NCBI RefSeq assembly: GCF_902167145.1
Contig: NC_050100.1
Location: 194,425,439 to 194,489,438 of the forward strand
From: Zea mays
Taxonomy: Eukaryota > Streptophyta > Magnoliopsida > Poales > Poaceae
Direction of reading: 5' to 3'
DNA: 64,000 bases
The notes below the pieces were generated by a model. The model saw nothing but the letters and a program-made list of their open reading frames with translations. It was not told where the DNA came from and ran no database searches. Shown here piece after piece: positions 43,263-54,509 of this stretch (its first letter is position 1; every line of letters begins with the position of its first letter). The position numbers were made by a program, and so were the translations under genes.

Positions 43263-46200
43263 GTTTATGCATCCGGGGGCTCAAGTTGGATTATCGACAG
43301 CGGGTGCACAAACCATATGACAGGGGAGAAGAAGATGTTCTCCTCCTATGAGAAAAACCAAGATCCCCAACGAGCTATCACATTCGGGGATGGAAATCAA
43401 GGTTTGGTCAAAGGCTTGGGTAAAATAGCTATATCTCCTGACCATTCGATTTCCAATGTTTTTCTTGTAGATTCATTAGATTACAATTTGCTTTCTGTAT
43501 CTCAATTATGCAAAATGGGCTACAACTGTCTCTTTACTGATGTAGGTCACTGTCTTTAGAAGAAGTGATGATTCAATAGCATTTAAGGGTGTGCTAGAGG
43601 GTCAGCTATACTTCGTAGATTTTGATAGAGCTGAACTCGACACATGCTTAATTGCTAAGACTAACATGGGCTGGCTTTGGCATCACCGACTAGCACATGT
43701 TGGGATGAAGAATCTTCACAAGCTTCTAAAGGGATAACACATTTTAGGACTAACAAATGTTCATTTTGAGAAAGACAGGATTTGTAGCGCATGCCAAGCA
43801 GGAAAGCAAGTTGGTGCCCATCATCCACACAAGAACATCATGACGACCGACAGGCCGCTTGAGCTACTCCACATGGATCTATTCGGCCCGATTGCTTACA
43901 TAAGCATCGGCGGGAGTAAGTATTGTCTTGTAATAGTGGATGATTATTCTCGCTTCACTTGGGTATTCTTTTTGCAGGAAAAATCTCAAACCCAAGAGAC
44001 CTTAAAGGGATTCTTGAGACGGGCTCAAAATGAGTTCGGCTTAAGGATCAAGAAAATAAGAAGCGACAACGGGACGGAGTTCAAGAATTCTCAAATTGAA
44101 GGCTTCCTTGAGGAGGAGGGCATCAAGCATGAGTTCTCCTCTCCCTACACGCCACAACAAAATGGTGTAGTGGAAAGGAAGAATAGAACTCTATTGGACA
44201 TGGCAAGAACCATGCTTGATGAGTACAAGACTTCGGATCGGTTTTGGGCCGAGGCGGTCAACACCGCTTGCTACGCCATCAACCGGTTATATCTACACCG
44301 AATCCTCAAGAAGACATCATATGAACTCCTAACCGGTAAAAAGCCCAACATTTCATATTTTAGAGTCTTTGGTAGAAAATGTTTTATACTTGTTAAAAGA
44401 GGTAGAAAATCTAAATTTGCTCCTAAGACTGTAGAAGGCTTTTTACTAGGATATGATTCAAACACAAGGGCATATAGAGTCTTTAACAAGTCCTCTGGGC
44501 AAGTTGAAGTTTCTTGTGACGTTGTGTTTGATGAGACTAACGGCTCTCAAGTAGAGCAAGTTGATCTTGATGAGATAGGTATTGAAGAGGCTCCGTGCAT
44601 CGCGCTAAGGAACATGTCCATTGGGGATGTGTGTCCTAAGGAATCCGAAGAGCCTCCAAATGCACAAGATCAACCATCCTCCTCCACGCAGGCATCCCCG
44701 CCAACTCAAAATGAGGATGAAGCTCAAATTGTTGAAATAGAAGATCAAGCAAATGAGCCACCTCAAGATGATGGCATCAATCAAGGGGGAGATGCAAATG
44801 ATCAAGACAAGGAGGATGAAGAACAAAGACCACCACAACCAAGAGTCCACCAAGCAATACAACGAGATCACCCCGTCGACACCATCCTCGGCGACATTCA
44901 TAAGGGGGTAACCACTAGATCTCGTGTTGCACATTTTTGTGAGCATTACTCTTTTGTTTCCTCTATTGAGCCACACAAGGTAGAGGAAGCACTTCAAGAT
45001 TCGGATTGGGTGGTGGCGATGCAAGAGGAGCTCAACAACTTCACTAGGAATGAGGTATGGCATTTAGTTCCACGTCCTAACCAAAATGTTGTAGGAACCA
45101 AATGGGTCTTCCGCAACAAGCAAGATGAGCATGGTGTGGTGACAAGGAACAAAGCTCGACTTGTGGCCAAGGGGTACTCTCAAGTCGAAGGTTTGGATTT
45201 CGGTGAAACCTATGCACCCGTAGCTAGGCTTGAGTCAATTCGCATATTATTGGCCTATGCTACTTACCATGGCTTTAAGCTTTATCAAATGGACGTGAAA
45301 AGTGCCTTCCTCAATGGACCGATCAAGGAAGAGGTCTATGTTGAGCAACCTCCCGGCTTTGAAGATAGTGAGTACCCTAACCATGTATATAAACTCTCTA
45401 AGGCGCTTTATGGGCTCAAGCAAGCCCCAAGAGCATGGTATGAATGCCTTAGGGATTTCCTTATCACTAATGGATTCAAAGTCGGAAAGGCCGATCCTAC
45501 CTTATTCACTAAAACTCTTGAAAATGACTTGTTCGTATGCCAAATTTATGTTGATGATATTAAATTTGGGTCTACTAACGAGTCTACATGTGAAGAATTT
45601 AGTAGGATCATGACACAAAAGTTCGAGATGTCTATGATGGGGGAGTTGAAGTATTTTCTAGGATTCCAAGTCAAGCAACTCCAAGAGGGCACCTTCATTA
45701 GTCAAACAAAGTACACTCAAGACATTCTAACCAAGTTTGGGATGAAGGATGCCAAGCCCATCAAGACACCCATGGGAACCAACGGGCATCTCGACCTCGA
45801 CACGGGAGGTAAGTCCATGGATCAAAAGGTATACCGGTCGATGATTGGTTCATTACTATTTTTATGTGCATCTCGAGCGGACATTATGCTTTCCGTTTGC
45901 ATGTGTGCAAGATTCCAATCCGACCCTAAGGAATCCCACCTTACGGCCGTAAAACGAATCTTGAGATATTTAGCCTATACTCCTAAGTTTGGGCTTTGGT
46001 ACCTTCGGGGATCCACATTTGATTTGATTGGTTATTCGGATGCCGACTGGGCGGGGTGTAAAATAAATAGGAAGAGCACATCGGGGACTTGCCAGTTCTT
46101 GGGAAGATCCTTGGTGTCTTGGGCTTCAAAGAAGCAAAATTCGGTCGCTCTTTCCACCGCCGAAGCCGAGTACATTGCCGCAGGCCACTGTTGCGCGCAA

Positions 46201-46503
46201 TTGCTTTGGATGAGGCAAACCCTGCGGGACTACGGTTACAAATTAACCAAAGTCCCTTTGCTATGTGATAATGAGAGTGCAATCAAGATGGCGGATAATC
46301 CCGTCGAGCATAGCCGCACTAAACACATAGCCATTCGGTATCATTTTCTTAGGGATCACCAACAAAAGGGAGATATCGAGATTTCGTACATTAACACTAA
46401 AGATCAATTAGCCGATATCTTTACCAAGCCACTAGATGAACAAACTTTTACCAAACTTAGGCATGAGCTCAATATTCTTGATTCACGCAACTTCTTTTGT
46501 TAA
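43263..46503 (+). pseudogene. pol: pol of Sirevirus 3 (PR-INT-RT-RNH), two lesions
   Basis: Protease motif [10 protein letters not shown] at 43287-43316, again before the first ATG (43317). A 2-bp loss between 43547 and 43548 (GGTCAC versus GGTGTCAC in element 2) shifts the frame and exposes TAG 43557-43559. TAA at 43735-43737 replaces the Glu codon of KLLKGEH. From 43738 the frame is open to TAA 46501-46503: integrase core (MDLFGP, SDNG, GVVERKN), an acidic linker, RT with QAPRAWY and YVDDIKFGS (Ile to Lys after YVDDI), and RNase H ([21 protein letters not shown]). Otherwise the best preserved copia pol in the window. Confidence 0.92.
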
Positions 46504-47330
46504 TTTGCACACATAGCTAAATTGTACACCTTTGATCATATCTCTTTCATATGCTATGACTAATGCGTTTTCAAGTCTATTTCCAACCAAGTCATAGGTC
46601 TATTGAAAGGGAATTGGAGTCTTCGGCGAAGACAAAGGCTTCCACTCCGTAACTCATCCTTCGCCGCCACTCCGCGCATCTCTCCATCTTTGGAGGGAGA
46701 GCTCAAAGCAAAAGGACTTCGTCTTTGGTATAATCTTCACTCATTTATTTATGACCAAAGGGGAAGAAAATAATTCGAGGGCTCTAATGATTCCGTTTTT
46801 GGCGATTCATGCCAAAGGGGGAGAGAGTATGAGCCCAAAGCAAAAGGACCGCACCACCACCTAATTTTAAAATTGGAGATTTTCAATTGGTAAATTTCAA
46901 ATTAGTATCTTATTGTGTTCAAAAGGGGGAGAAAGTAGTATTTCAAAATGATATATCAAAACCCTCTTGAACACTAAGAGGAGGATTTCAATTAGGGGGA
47001 GTTTTGTTTAGTCAAAGGAAAAGCATTTGAAACAGGGGGAGAAAATTTCAAATCTTGAAAATGCTTCGTAAAATCTTATTCATTTACCTTTGACTATTTG
47101 CAAAAGAACTTTGAAAAGGATTTACAAAAGAATTTGCAAAAACAAAATCCGTGGTGCAAGCGTGGTCCAATATGTTAAAAACAAAGGAACAATCCATGCA
47201 CATCTTGTAAGTATTCATATTGGCTCAATTCCAAGCAACCTTTGCACTTACATTATGCAAACTAGTTCAATTATGCACTTCTATATTTGCTTTGGTTTGT
47301 GTTGGCATCAATCACCAAAAAGGGGGAGAT
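46504..47330 (+). other. non-coding 3' internal region and PPT, Sirevirus 3
   Basis: No env-like frame. Repeated PPT-like runs near 46815, 46925, 46995 and 47035 precede the terminal AAAAAGGGGGAGAT before 47331. Confidence 0.82.
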
Positions 47331-48590
47331 TGAAAGGGAATTAGGCTTACACCTATTTTCCTAATTGATTTTGGTGGTTGAATTGCCCAACACAAATAAT
47401 TGGACTAACTAGTTTGCTCTAGTGTATAAGTTATACAGGTGTCAAAGGTTCACAACAAGTCAATCAAAAAGACCAAAGTTGGGTTCAAAGTAGAGAGCAA
47501 AGGGACAACCGAAGGCACCTCTGGTCTGGCGCACCGGACTGTCCAGACTTCGGGAATTTCCAGAGGCAACTCCGCTATAATTCACCGGACTGTCCGGTGT
47601 ACACCGGACAGTGTCCGGTGCTCCAAGGAAGAGCGGCCTCCGGAACTCGCCAGCTTCGGGAAACTGCAACGGCTGCTCCGCTATAATTCACCGGACATGT
47701 CCGGTGTACATCGGACTGTCCGGTGAACCAGCAGAGCAACGGCTACTTCGGCACCAACGGCTACCTGCAGCGCATTAATTGCGCGCCAGCGCGCGCAGAA
47801 GTCAGGCACGCCCATACTGGCGCACAGGACACTCTACAGTACATGTCCGGTGCGCCACCGGACACCCAGGCGGGCCCAGAAGTCAGAACTCCAACGGTCG
47901 AATCCCAACGGCTTTGGTGACGTGGCTGGCGCACCGGACATGTCCGGTGTGCACCGGACTGTCCGGTGCACCATACGACAGACAGCCTCCACCAACGGTC
48001 ATGTTTGGTGGTTGGGGCTATAAATACCCCAACCACCCCACCATTCATTGCATCCAAGTTTTCCACTTCTCAACCACTTACAAGAGCTAGGCATTCAATT
48101 CTAGACACACCAAAGAGATCAAATCCTCTCCAATTCCACTCAAGGCTTTAGTGATTAGCGAGAGAGATTTGTCGTGTTCCTTTGAGCTCTTGCGCTTGGA
48201 TTGCTTCTTTTCTTTCTCACTTGTTCTTGTGATCAAAACTCCATTGTAATCAAAGCAAGAGGCACCAATTGTGTGGTGGCCCTTGCGGGGAAGTTTTGTT
48301 CCCGGCTTTGATTTGAGAAGAGAAGCTCACTCGGTCGAAAGGACCGTTTGAGAGAGGGAAAGGGTTGAAAGAGACCCGGCCATTGTGGCCTCCTCAACGG
48401 GGAGTAGGTTTGCGAGAACCGAACCTCGGTAAAACAAATCCGCGTGTCACACTCTCATTTGCTTGCGATTTGTTTTGCACCCTCTCTCGCGGACTCGTTT
48501 TTATTTCTAACGCTAACCCGGCTTGTAGTTGTGTTTATATTTGTAAATTTCAGTTTCGCCCTATTCACCCCCCCCTCTAGGCGACTATCA
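47331..48590 (+). repeat. 3' LTR of Sirevirus 3
   Basis: 1260 bp. Same as the 5' LTR apart from about nine substitutions, one extra C near 48570 and a 74-bp deletion near 47547 that removed two or three palindromes. TATAAAT 48019-48025. Confidence 0.95.
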
Positions 48591-48715
48591 ATCTACATAA
48601 ACATTTTCTATATATATATACACATACACGTATATATGAGGAGATGCCCCTAGTTCTCGGAGACCCGGTGCGGCCGCACTGCCGCCACCAGTCCAGGGCC
48701 GGCCCTGGCCACAAG

Positions 48716-50052
48716 TTGCTCTGGTCACGAGATTACTCGGGCACGTTCGTCCCTAAACTTTTCTAATGTGGTCACATCTCTTTATACTAGTTGTATCGTG
48801 GACCTCCCTTTCTTCCTGCCCTTGGTGTCATTTCTAGAGTTTGGCGTGGAAAGAAAGGGTTTTGATGTGCGTATTTTGGGACCTCGCACATTGGTAATAA
48901 TGGATTTGTTGAGGGAGGCACATCGCTTCTCCCCACTCATTTCGTTCGGCGGAAGGGAAAGTGTGAGTCGTCTCGTGCCTCTTTTATTGGTTGATGTCTC
49001 GACATGCCTACTTCGACATGCCTCCTTTCTTTTCGCGAGGCAAGCCCCCTGAGTCCCCATTCGTTACGAGGGATCCATCTAGGGGGCATGTTCCATCTTT
49101 TTTATACTACTTCTCCCATATTTCGTTCACCGAAAGGGAAGAGGGAGCAGTACCATGCTTCCCTCGATGGTCGAGATCATGGCGCTCGGTGAGCTCCAAA
49201 CGGGTAATCCGAGTGAGACCCCGGTTCCTTTCGCAGGTTCCAGATGCGAGGTCCACAAGGGATCGTCCTCATATTCCTATGTTCTGACTCAAATAGTTGC
49301 CGACCCCGTTCGATCGAGTCTGATGGCTCGTTGCCTCCCTCCATGATAAACCATCAGTCAGATGTTCGTTGGGACTTGAACACGGTTTAGAAGTGCCATT
49401 GGCGCTCGTGTGCTAGGGTACTGGCCGCTGTGATGCCCACATCATAATCGCCCCTCGCTCTGGGGTTTTGGGAGAAGTCACAAAGTCGTTATGGGCTGAC
49501 ATTCGAACTCCAAGTTTTACGGGATCGGTCAGGCCCCCTCACGGCCATGGGCCAACGAGGGTCTACTGAGCCTTTCCTAGTGGATGCGAGATAGTATTGA
49601 ATATGAAAAAGATGGGTCGAGTCATCTTACCTAGTCTTGGTCTGACCGCAGTTGGGTTTCAACATCGTTTCGTATGTCAAGAAGCCTTCACCTGTTCCAC
49701 ATGTCAAATTCGTGGATCGCTTGAGTCTGGGGCGCGCTCTACGGCTGACCAAGCTCTGCACATCGAAATTGGCAAAAAGTCAGCTTACTATCTCTTTTAC
49801 TACTTGCCGAGATGGGTCCTCACGCAACCGCAGTCTGGTGGGTCGACTATCCTTGGCTTGGTGTTGTCCCGCTCCTTCCCCTAATCTATTTTATTAGGGT
49901 TTCCTTTGCCCCCTCGTCGCCATCGATCCACGCACCCACCGCGCGTTCTCGGGCTACCATGGGAATCTAGAGCTGCTCTCTGGCCGACCAGAGTCACTTA
50001 GACACCCATGTCTCTCACGGACTCCTCCGCAAGGGAGATTTCGCTGGTCGTG
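48716..50052. other. old gypsy LTR/internal sequence
   Basis: No gene supported. About 49090-49340 matches, with much divergence, 53060-53310 in the minus-strand gypsy (shared CATG(C/T)T(T/A)CCCTCGATGG, CGGGTAATCCGAGTG, GATGCCTCCCTCC-like text). It is therefore an older relative of that family in the same orientation. Confidence 0.55.
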
Positions 50053-50997
50053 ACGTCTTCTAAACAACAATTTATTTATTTATTTATTAACTTTTGTATA
50101 TTTGGTTATCGAATACCACACCTAGATTGTCACGTCAACAGGGAGTAATGAGTGCACACGTTACGTGCGAGATCTCCGAGCGGTTGCACGTAGAGAGATT
50201 TCAGGGGGCGGTTCCTGGAATTTAGCCGATCTCATCTGAGATGTTGATGCGACCCTCTCTATATATGAGACGTCCAGTGCAAGAGGGGCCCATGCACACA
50301 CATCTCATCCTTGCCTTTTCAACTCTTTGCGCCGTCATTTTTTTTTGCCTTGCCATCCCTAGGACTGTCGTGCAGCAGATCAAGGGAGAGCGGTGTCTCT
50401 GAACCGACATTGGCGGTCTGACGACCTGCATGGGTGTTGGCGAATCAGGTTTTCTGGGAAGTGCTTATCGCACATATGCTCATGTTCCTCACCATATAAC
50501 GTGAAAACACTGACGCCCCGTTTGGATCACTAGAATTAAATTTCATTCTAATAATAATAATTTAGGCATATATCAATTAAGCTAATTCACTTTTATATAA
50601 AATATATTTGTATACTATTATTAGCAAGATATCCTAAATATTTATATGCTACATTTTTACTATATAGGAGTGGAACGAAGAGTGTCATGTAAGTTACTGA
50701 GTAGAAACAAATTCTACTCATGCATAAAATAATTTTCTATCCTCCACCCTATGAATTTGAGATAGGCTTATACCTGAACTTTAGAAAGTGGTGGAATGCC
50801 AAATTCCAAACTAAATAAGTTATTTTATTAAGTGAATTCCAATTTCTTTAAAACGAAGGGATTCAAACGCCCCCTGATAGTAAATCTGCATTTTCTGTTT
50901 ATTGCGATGACGGTCTTATGGTTAGATTCATTGTCGATTTTTCTTTTATATGTTAATTTTGTTGAATTTGTTCAGATATGTTTTGTTCTAACATTAT
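50053..50997 (+). repeat. copia leader/LTR copy B
   Basis: Second copy of the sequence at 23645-23813 plus 33662-34060, here without the Helitron-bounded block but with a MITE (50514-50873). It is cut at its right end by the gypsy LTR at 50998. Confidence 0.78.
50514..50873. mobile_element. MITE in copia leader copy B, ~360 bp
   Basis: Ends CGCCCCGTTTGGATC and (inverted) GGGGCGTTTGAATC. AT-rich, non-coding. The paralogue at 33900 lacks it (ACATTGCAAGTAGATCTGC), and CTGA flanks both sides (50510-50513, 50874-50877), so a 3-4-bp target duplication is likely. Confidence 0.72.
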
Positions 50998-52680
50998 TGT
51001 CGGCGTTTCGAGACCGGGGGGTCCCCAAGCAGACGAGTGAGTGTGCTGCGTGCCCCAGCCCAGATGGGTCGAGCGCGTGGGCGAGCGCGAAGGGGGGAGA
51101 GGTGAGGCGGTCGGAGACGGGCGTGAGAGAGGTGGAGATCCCGCGGCCTTCGTGTTCGTCCCGCGCCCAGGTCGGGTGCGCTTGCAGTAGGGGGGTTACA
51201 AGCGTCCACGCGGGTGAGGGAAGCGAGCGGCCCCAAGAGAGCGCCTGTCTCGTCCTCGTCCCCGCGCGGCCAACCTTCTCTGAGAAGGCCCTGGTCCTTC
51301 CTTTTATAGTCGTAAGGAGAGGATCCAGGTGTACAATGAGGGGTGTAGTAGAGTGCTACGCGTCTAGCGGAGAGAGAGCTAGCGCCCTGGGTACATGCCA
51401 ATGTGGCAGCCGGAGAGGTCTTGGCACCTTGCTGGCGTGATGTCGTGGCTGTCGGAGGAGCAACGGAGCCTGGCGGAGGGACAGCTGTAGGAGCGGTCGA
51501 GTCCTTGCTGACGTCGCCTTGCCTCCGTAAGAAAGCTGAGAGCCGCCGTCGTCATAGAGCTTGTGGGGCGCCATCATTGCCCATCTGGCGGAGCTGTCCA
51601 GATGGACGCCGGTCCTGTTCTTCGTGACCCGAGTCGGCTCGGGGTAGGACGTTGATGGCGCTTCCTGTTGGCGTAGCGGGCCCGTGTCCTAGGTCGGGCG
51701 ACGTGGGGACTCCTCCGAAGCCGAGGTTGAGCCTGTCTTCCGTGGCCGAGGCCGAGCCCGAGCCCCCGGGTCGGGCGAGGCGGAGATCGTTTGGCCGAGG
51801 CCAGGGCGGAGCCCGAGCCTTGGGGTCGGGCGAGGCGTAGTTTCGTCGTCTTCTGGGGCTGAGCCCGAGTCCGAGCCCTGGGATCGGGCGGAGCGGAGTT
51901 CGCCGTCTTCCGGGTCTTAGCCCGAGTCCGAGCCCTGGGGTCGGGCGGAGCGGAGTTCGTCGTCTTCCGGGTCTTAGCCCGAGTCCGAGCCCTGGGGTCG
52001 GGCGGAGCGGAGTTCGCCGTCTTCCGGGTCTTAGCCCGAGTCCGAGCCCTGGGGTCGGGCGGAGCGGAGTTCGCCGTCTTCCGGGTCTTAGCCCGAGTCC
52101 GAGCCCTGGGGTCGGGCGGAGCGGAGTTCGCCGTCTTCCGGGTCTTAGCCCGAGTCCGAGCCCTGGGGTCGGGCGGAGCGGAGCTTCCTATGGCGCCTTT
52201 GGCAAGGCCTGACTGCCTGTCAGACTCACTCTGTCGAGTGGCACTGCAGTCGGAGCGGCGCAGGCGGCGCTGTCCTTCTGTCAGACTGGTCAGTGGAGCG
52301 GTGGAGTGACGGCGGTCACTTCGGCTCTGCCGGGGGGCGCGTGTCAGGATAAAGGTGTCAGGCCACCTTTGCGTTAAATGCTCCTGCAATCTGGTCAGTT
52401 GGCGCGACGATTTAGTCAGGGTTGCTTCTAAGCGAAGCCAAGGCCTCGGGCGAGCCGGAGGTGTGTCCGCCGTTAAAAGGGGGGCCTCGGGCGAGACGGA
52501 AGTCTCTCGAGGTCGGCTGCCTTTGGCCGAGGCTAGGCTCGGGTGAAGCGTGATCGAGTCACTCGTGTGGACTGATCCCTGACTTAATCGTACCCATCAG
52601 GCCTTTGCAGCTTTATGCTGATGGGGTTACCAGCTGAGAAATAGGCGTCTTGAGGGTACCCCTAATTATGGTCCCCGACA
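50998..52680 (-). repeat. 3' LTR of minus-strand gypsy, 1683 bp
   Basis: Minus strand starts TGTCGGGGACCATAATTAGG at 52680 and ends CTCGAAACGCCGACA at 50998 (TG...CA). TATAAAA on the minus strand at 51302-51308 gives the transcription direction. GC-rich. The outer 5-mer is ATTAT (50993-50997). Confidence 0.85.
51735..52190. repeat. 57-bp tandem repeat inside the gypsy LTR
   Basis: Five near-identical units of exactly 57 bp (starts at 51904, 51961, 52018, 52075, 52132) after two or three diverged units. The unit contains CGTCTTCCGGGTCTTAGCCC and GGGGTCGGGCGGAGCGGAG. Because 57 is divisible by 3, one minus frame reads a 19-residue repeat, but this is LTR sequence. Confidence 0.93.
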
Positions 52681-52697
52681 GTAGCCCCCGAGCCTCG
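52681..52697 (-). other. polypurine tract of minus-strand gypsy
   Basis: Minus strand CGAGGCTCGGGGGCTAC directly before the LTR start. Confidence 0.7.
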
Positions 52698-54509
52698 AAG
52701 GGAGTGTTAGCACTCGCTTGGAGGCTTTCGTCGCACTTTTTTGCAAGGGGACCAGCCTTTCTCGGTTGCATTTCGTTCCGGTGGGTGCGCACGAGCGCAC
52801 CCGCCGGGTGTAGCCCCCGAGGCCTCGGAGGAGTGGTTACACTCCTTCGAGGTCTTAATGCCTCGCGTAATGCTTCGGCTGGTCTGGTTGTTCCCTCATG
52901 CGAACTGGTCGTAGCCCGGGTGCACGGTCGGGGCCCAAGCTCTCGGGCTGGTATGTTGACGCTGTCAACGGTTTGGCCGGAGCCGGGTTTGCGAGAGCAG
53001 CCCCCGAGCCTCCGCACAGGGAGAGAGGACGATCAGGGACAGACTCGGCTTTTTTACATACGCCCCTACGTCGCCTTTCCGCAAGGAGGAGGGGGGAGAA
53101 CGCCATGTTACCCTCGATGGGCACCGAACATGGTGTCTCCGGTGAGCTGCAAGCGGGTAATCCGAGTGGACGTCCGTGCCCCGTTCGTTGGGGGTCGGCT
53201 AGGGGCCCAGAGGCACGCCCAAAAGTACCTGCGGGTGATCTGCCGGACCCGGTCCCCTGGCGACGGGGTCCGAGGGCTCGATGCCTCCCTCCGATGGGAT
53301 TCCGTTACAAGATCGCTCCCGCTGGTCTCGGAAATGTCCTAGGGTACCTCGGGAGCGCAGCCCGAGCCTCGGTTATGTATCGAACGTACCCCTGGTCATC
53401 CCTCGCTCGGTGTCTGAGGCGACTGTGAACCCTTCGGGGGCCAGCCTTCGAACCCCTGATCAGTAATGGGCGCGGAGCCCGAGTAGCCTGAGGCGGCCAT
53501 GGAGCCCTTCGGGGGGCTGGCCTTCGAACCCCTGACCAGTAGTGGGTGTCGGGCCCACGCGATCTGAGGCGACTGTTGAACCCTTCGGAGGGCCAGCCTT
53601 CGAACCTCTGATCAGTAGGGGAGGCTCGGAGCCCGGTTCCTTCACAGGGAAGGATCCTTTTCGGGGTATCCCCCTTTCCCGGTCCCTGTTGCAAGAGATA
53701 GAGAAAGAGGAAAAAAAGGAAAAGGATACGAAATCGAACGTCGTGGCGTACCTTTTTTTTTCTTTGGCGCGGTTGTTACGGCGAAGGCGAAGCGTCGTCC
53801 GCTTCTCCTGCCAGTGGCGCCGCCTGTCCCGCCGCGGAGTTAATGCGACGGGGCGAGTGGTTGGCGGGGCGGCCGTTGCGCGAGTCGTTCGAGGAACGGA
53901 TCACGGGCGCACCGTCTTCACGCCGTGGGAGGAGGCTCTCTCGCTGTTCCATGATGGGACGTGAGCCCGACTGACGACGTGACTGCTGCGCCCGCCCGCC
54001 TGCCACCGCCTTTACTGCCGGTCCTCTTCCGGTCGCTTTGACCGTCGCGCCAGGCTGGCGCCGCTGGGTCGCCTCGAGTCGCGGCATAGGCTCCGCAACC
54101 GAGGAGGTGCGACGGTGGCACAAGTGGCGGTGCGGTTGCTTGCATGCAGCAACTGGCGCGCTGGTTGCGCGACGCGTGGGCCTGGGCCTCCAAGCTGGCG
54201 TGTTAGAAGTCGGAGAAGCGCGTCCACCTGGCGCGGTTGCATGCCGCCTGCATGGCTGCCCACCCCTTCCGCCCGTTGGTCTGGGCGAAAGTGGGGAATC
54301 GCTTGTAACCGCTGGGCGGTTATGCGCACCGCGCGCGGCGGTTTGGCTTCTTCTGCTTCTGAGCCGGTTTGCATGACATGCGGGACCCAGCCCCACGCCG
54401 CAGGGGAGGGCCTTGGAGCATGTTGGAGAAGACTTGGCCCGTGTCGATTGGGGGCGCACGTAGGGAGAGTCGCCTTTAAAAGGAGGGTGACCCCTTTCGG
54501 AAGGCAACC
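52698..54509 (-). other. non-coding 3' internal region of gypsy
   Basis: GC-rich, no supported minus-strand gene. Contains three ~75-bp tandem units (GAGGCGACTGTGAACCCTTC-type, starting 53416, 53490 and 53566). Overlapping frames on both strands are by-products of GC richness. Confidence 0.55.
54472..54487 (+). promoter_or_regulatory. possible TATA box for antisense frame
   Basis: CGCCTTTAAAAGGAGG, about 25-35 bp before ATG 54510 on the plus strand. TTTAAA is symmetrical, so direction is not proven. Confidence 0.35.

Larger units (their letters stand above)
39175..48590 (+). mobile_element. Sirevirus 3 (Opie-type Copia), complete, 9416 bp
   Basis: Complete structure with perfect 5-bp target duplication ATCTA (39170-39174 and 48591-48595). 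By eye the LTRs differ at about nine substitutions, a one-base C-run change and a 74-bp deletion in the 3' LTR, so insertion is recent. Gag is intact. Pol has a 2-bp deletion and one nonsense codon, so it is not autonomous but is nearly complete. Confidence 0.97.
38607..48707. mobile_element. short hAT-like element split by Sirevirus 3
   Basis: Left end CAGGTCCGGTCTTGAG (38607) and right end CCAGGGCCGGCCCTG (48707) are inverted repeats of the CAGGGCCGGCCCTG type. Flanks GGCACAAG (38599-38606) and GCCACAAG (48708-48715) match at seven of eight bases, a hAT-length duplication. Without the 9.4-kb Sirevirus and its duplicated 5-mer the element is about 680 bp and has no transposase. Confidence 0.75.

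Noticed and set aside
51574..52389. Minus-strand 272-residue frame with a 19-residue repeat
   Set aside because: It lies wholly inside a gypsy LTR; the repeat comes from the 57-bp DNA array.
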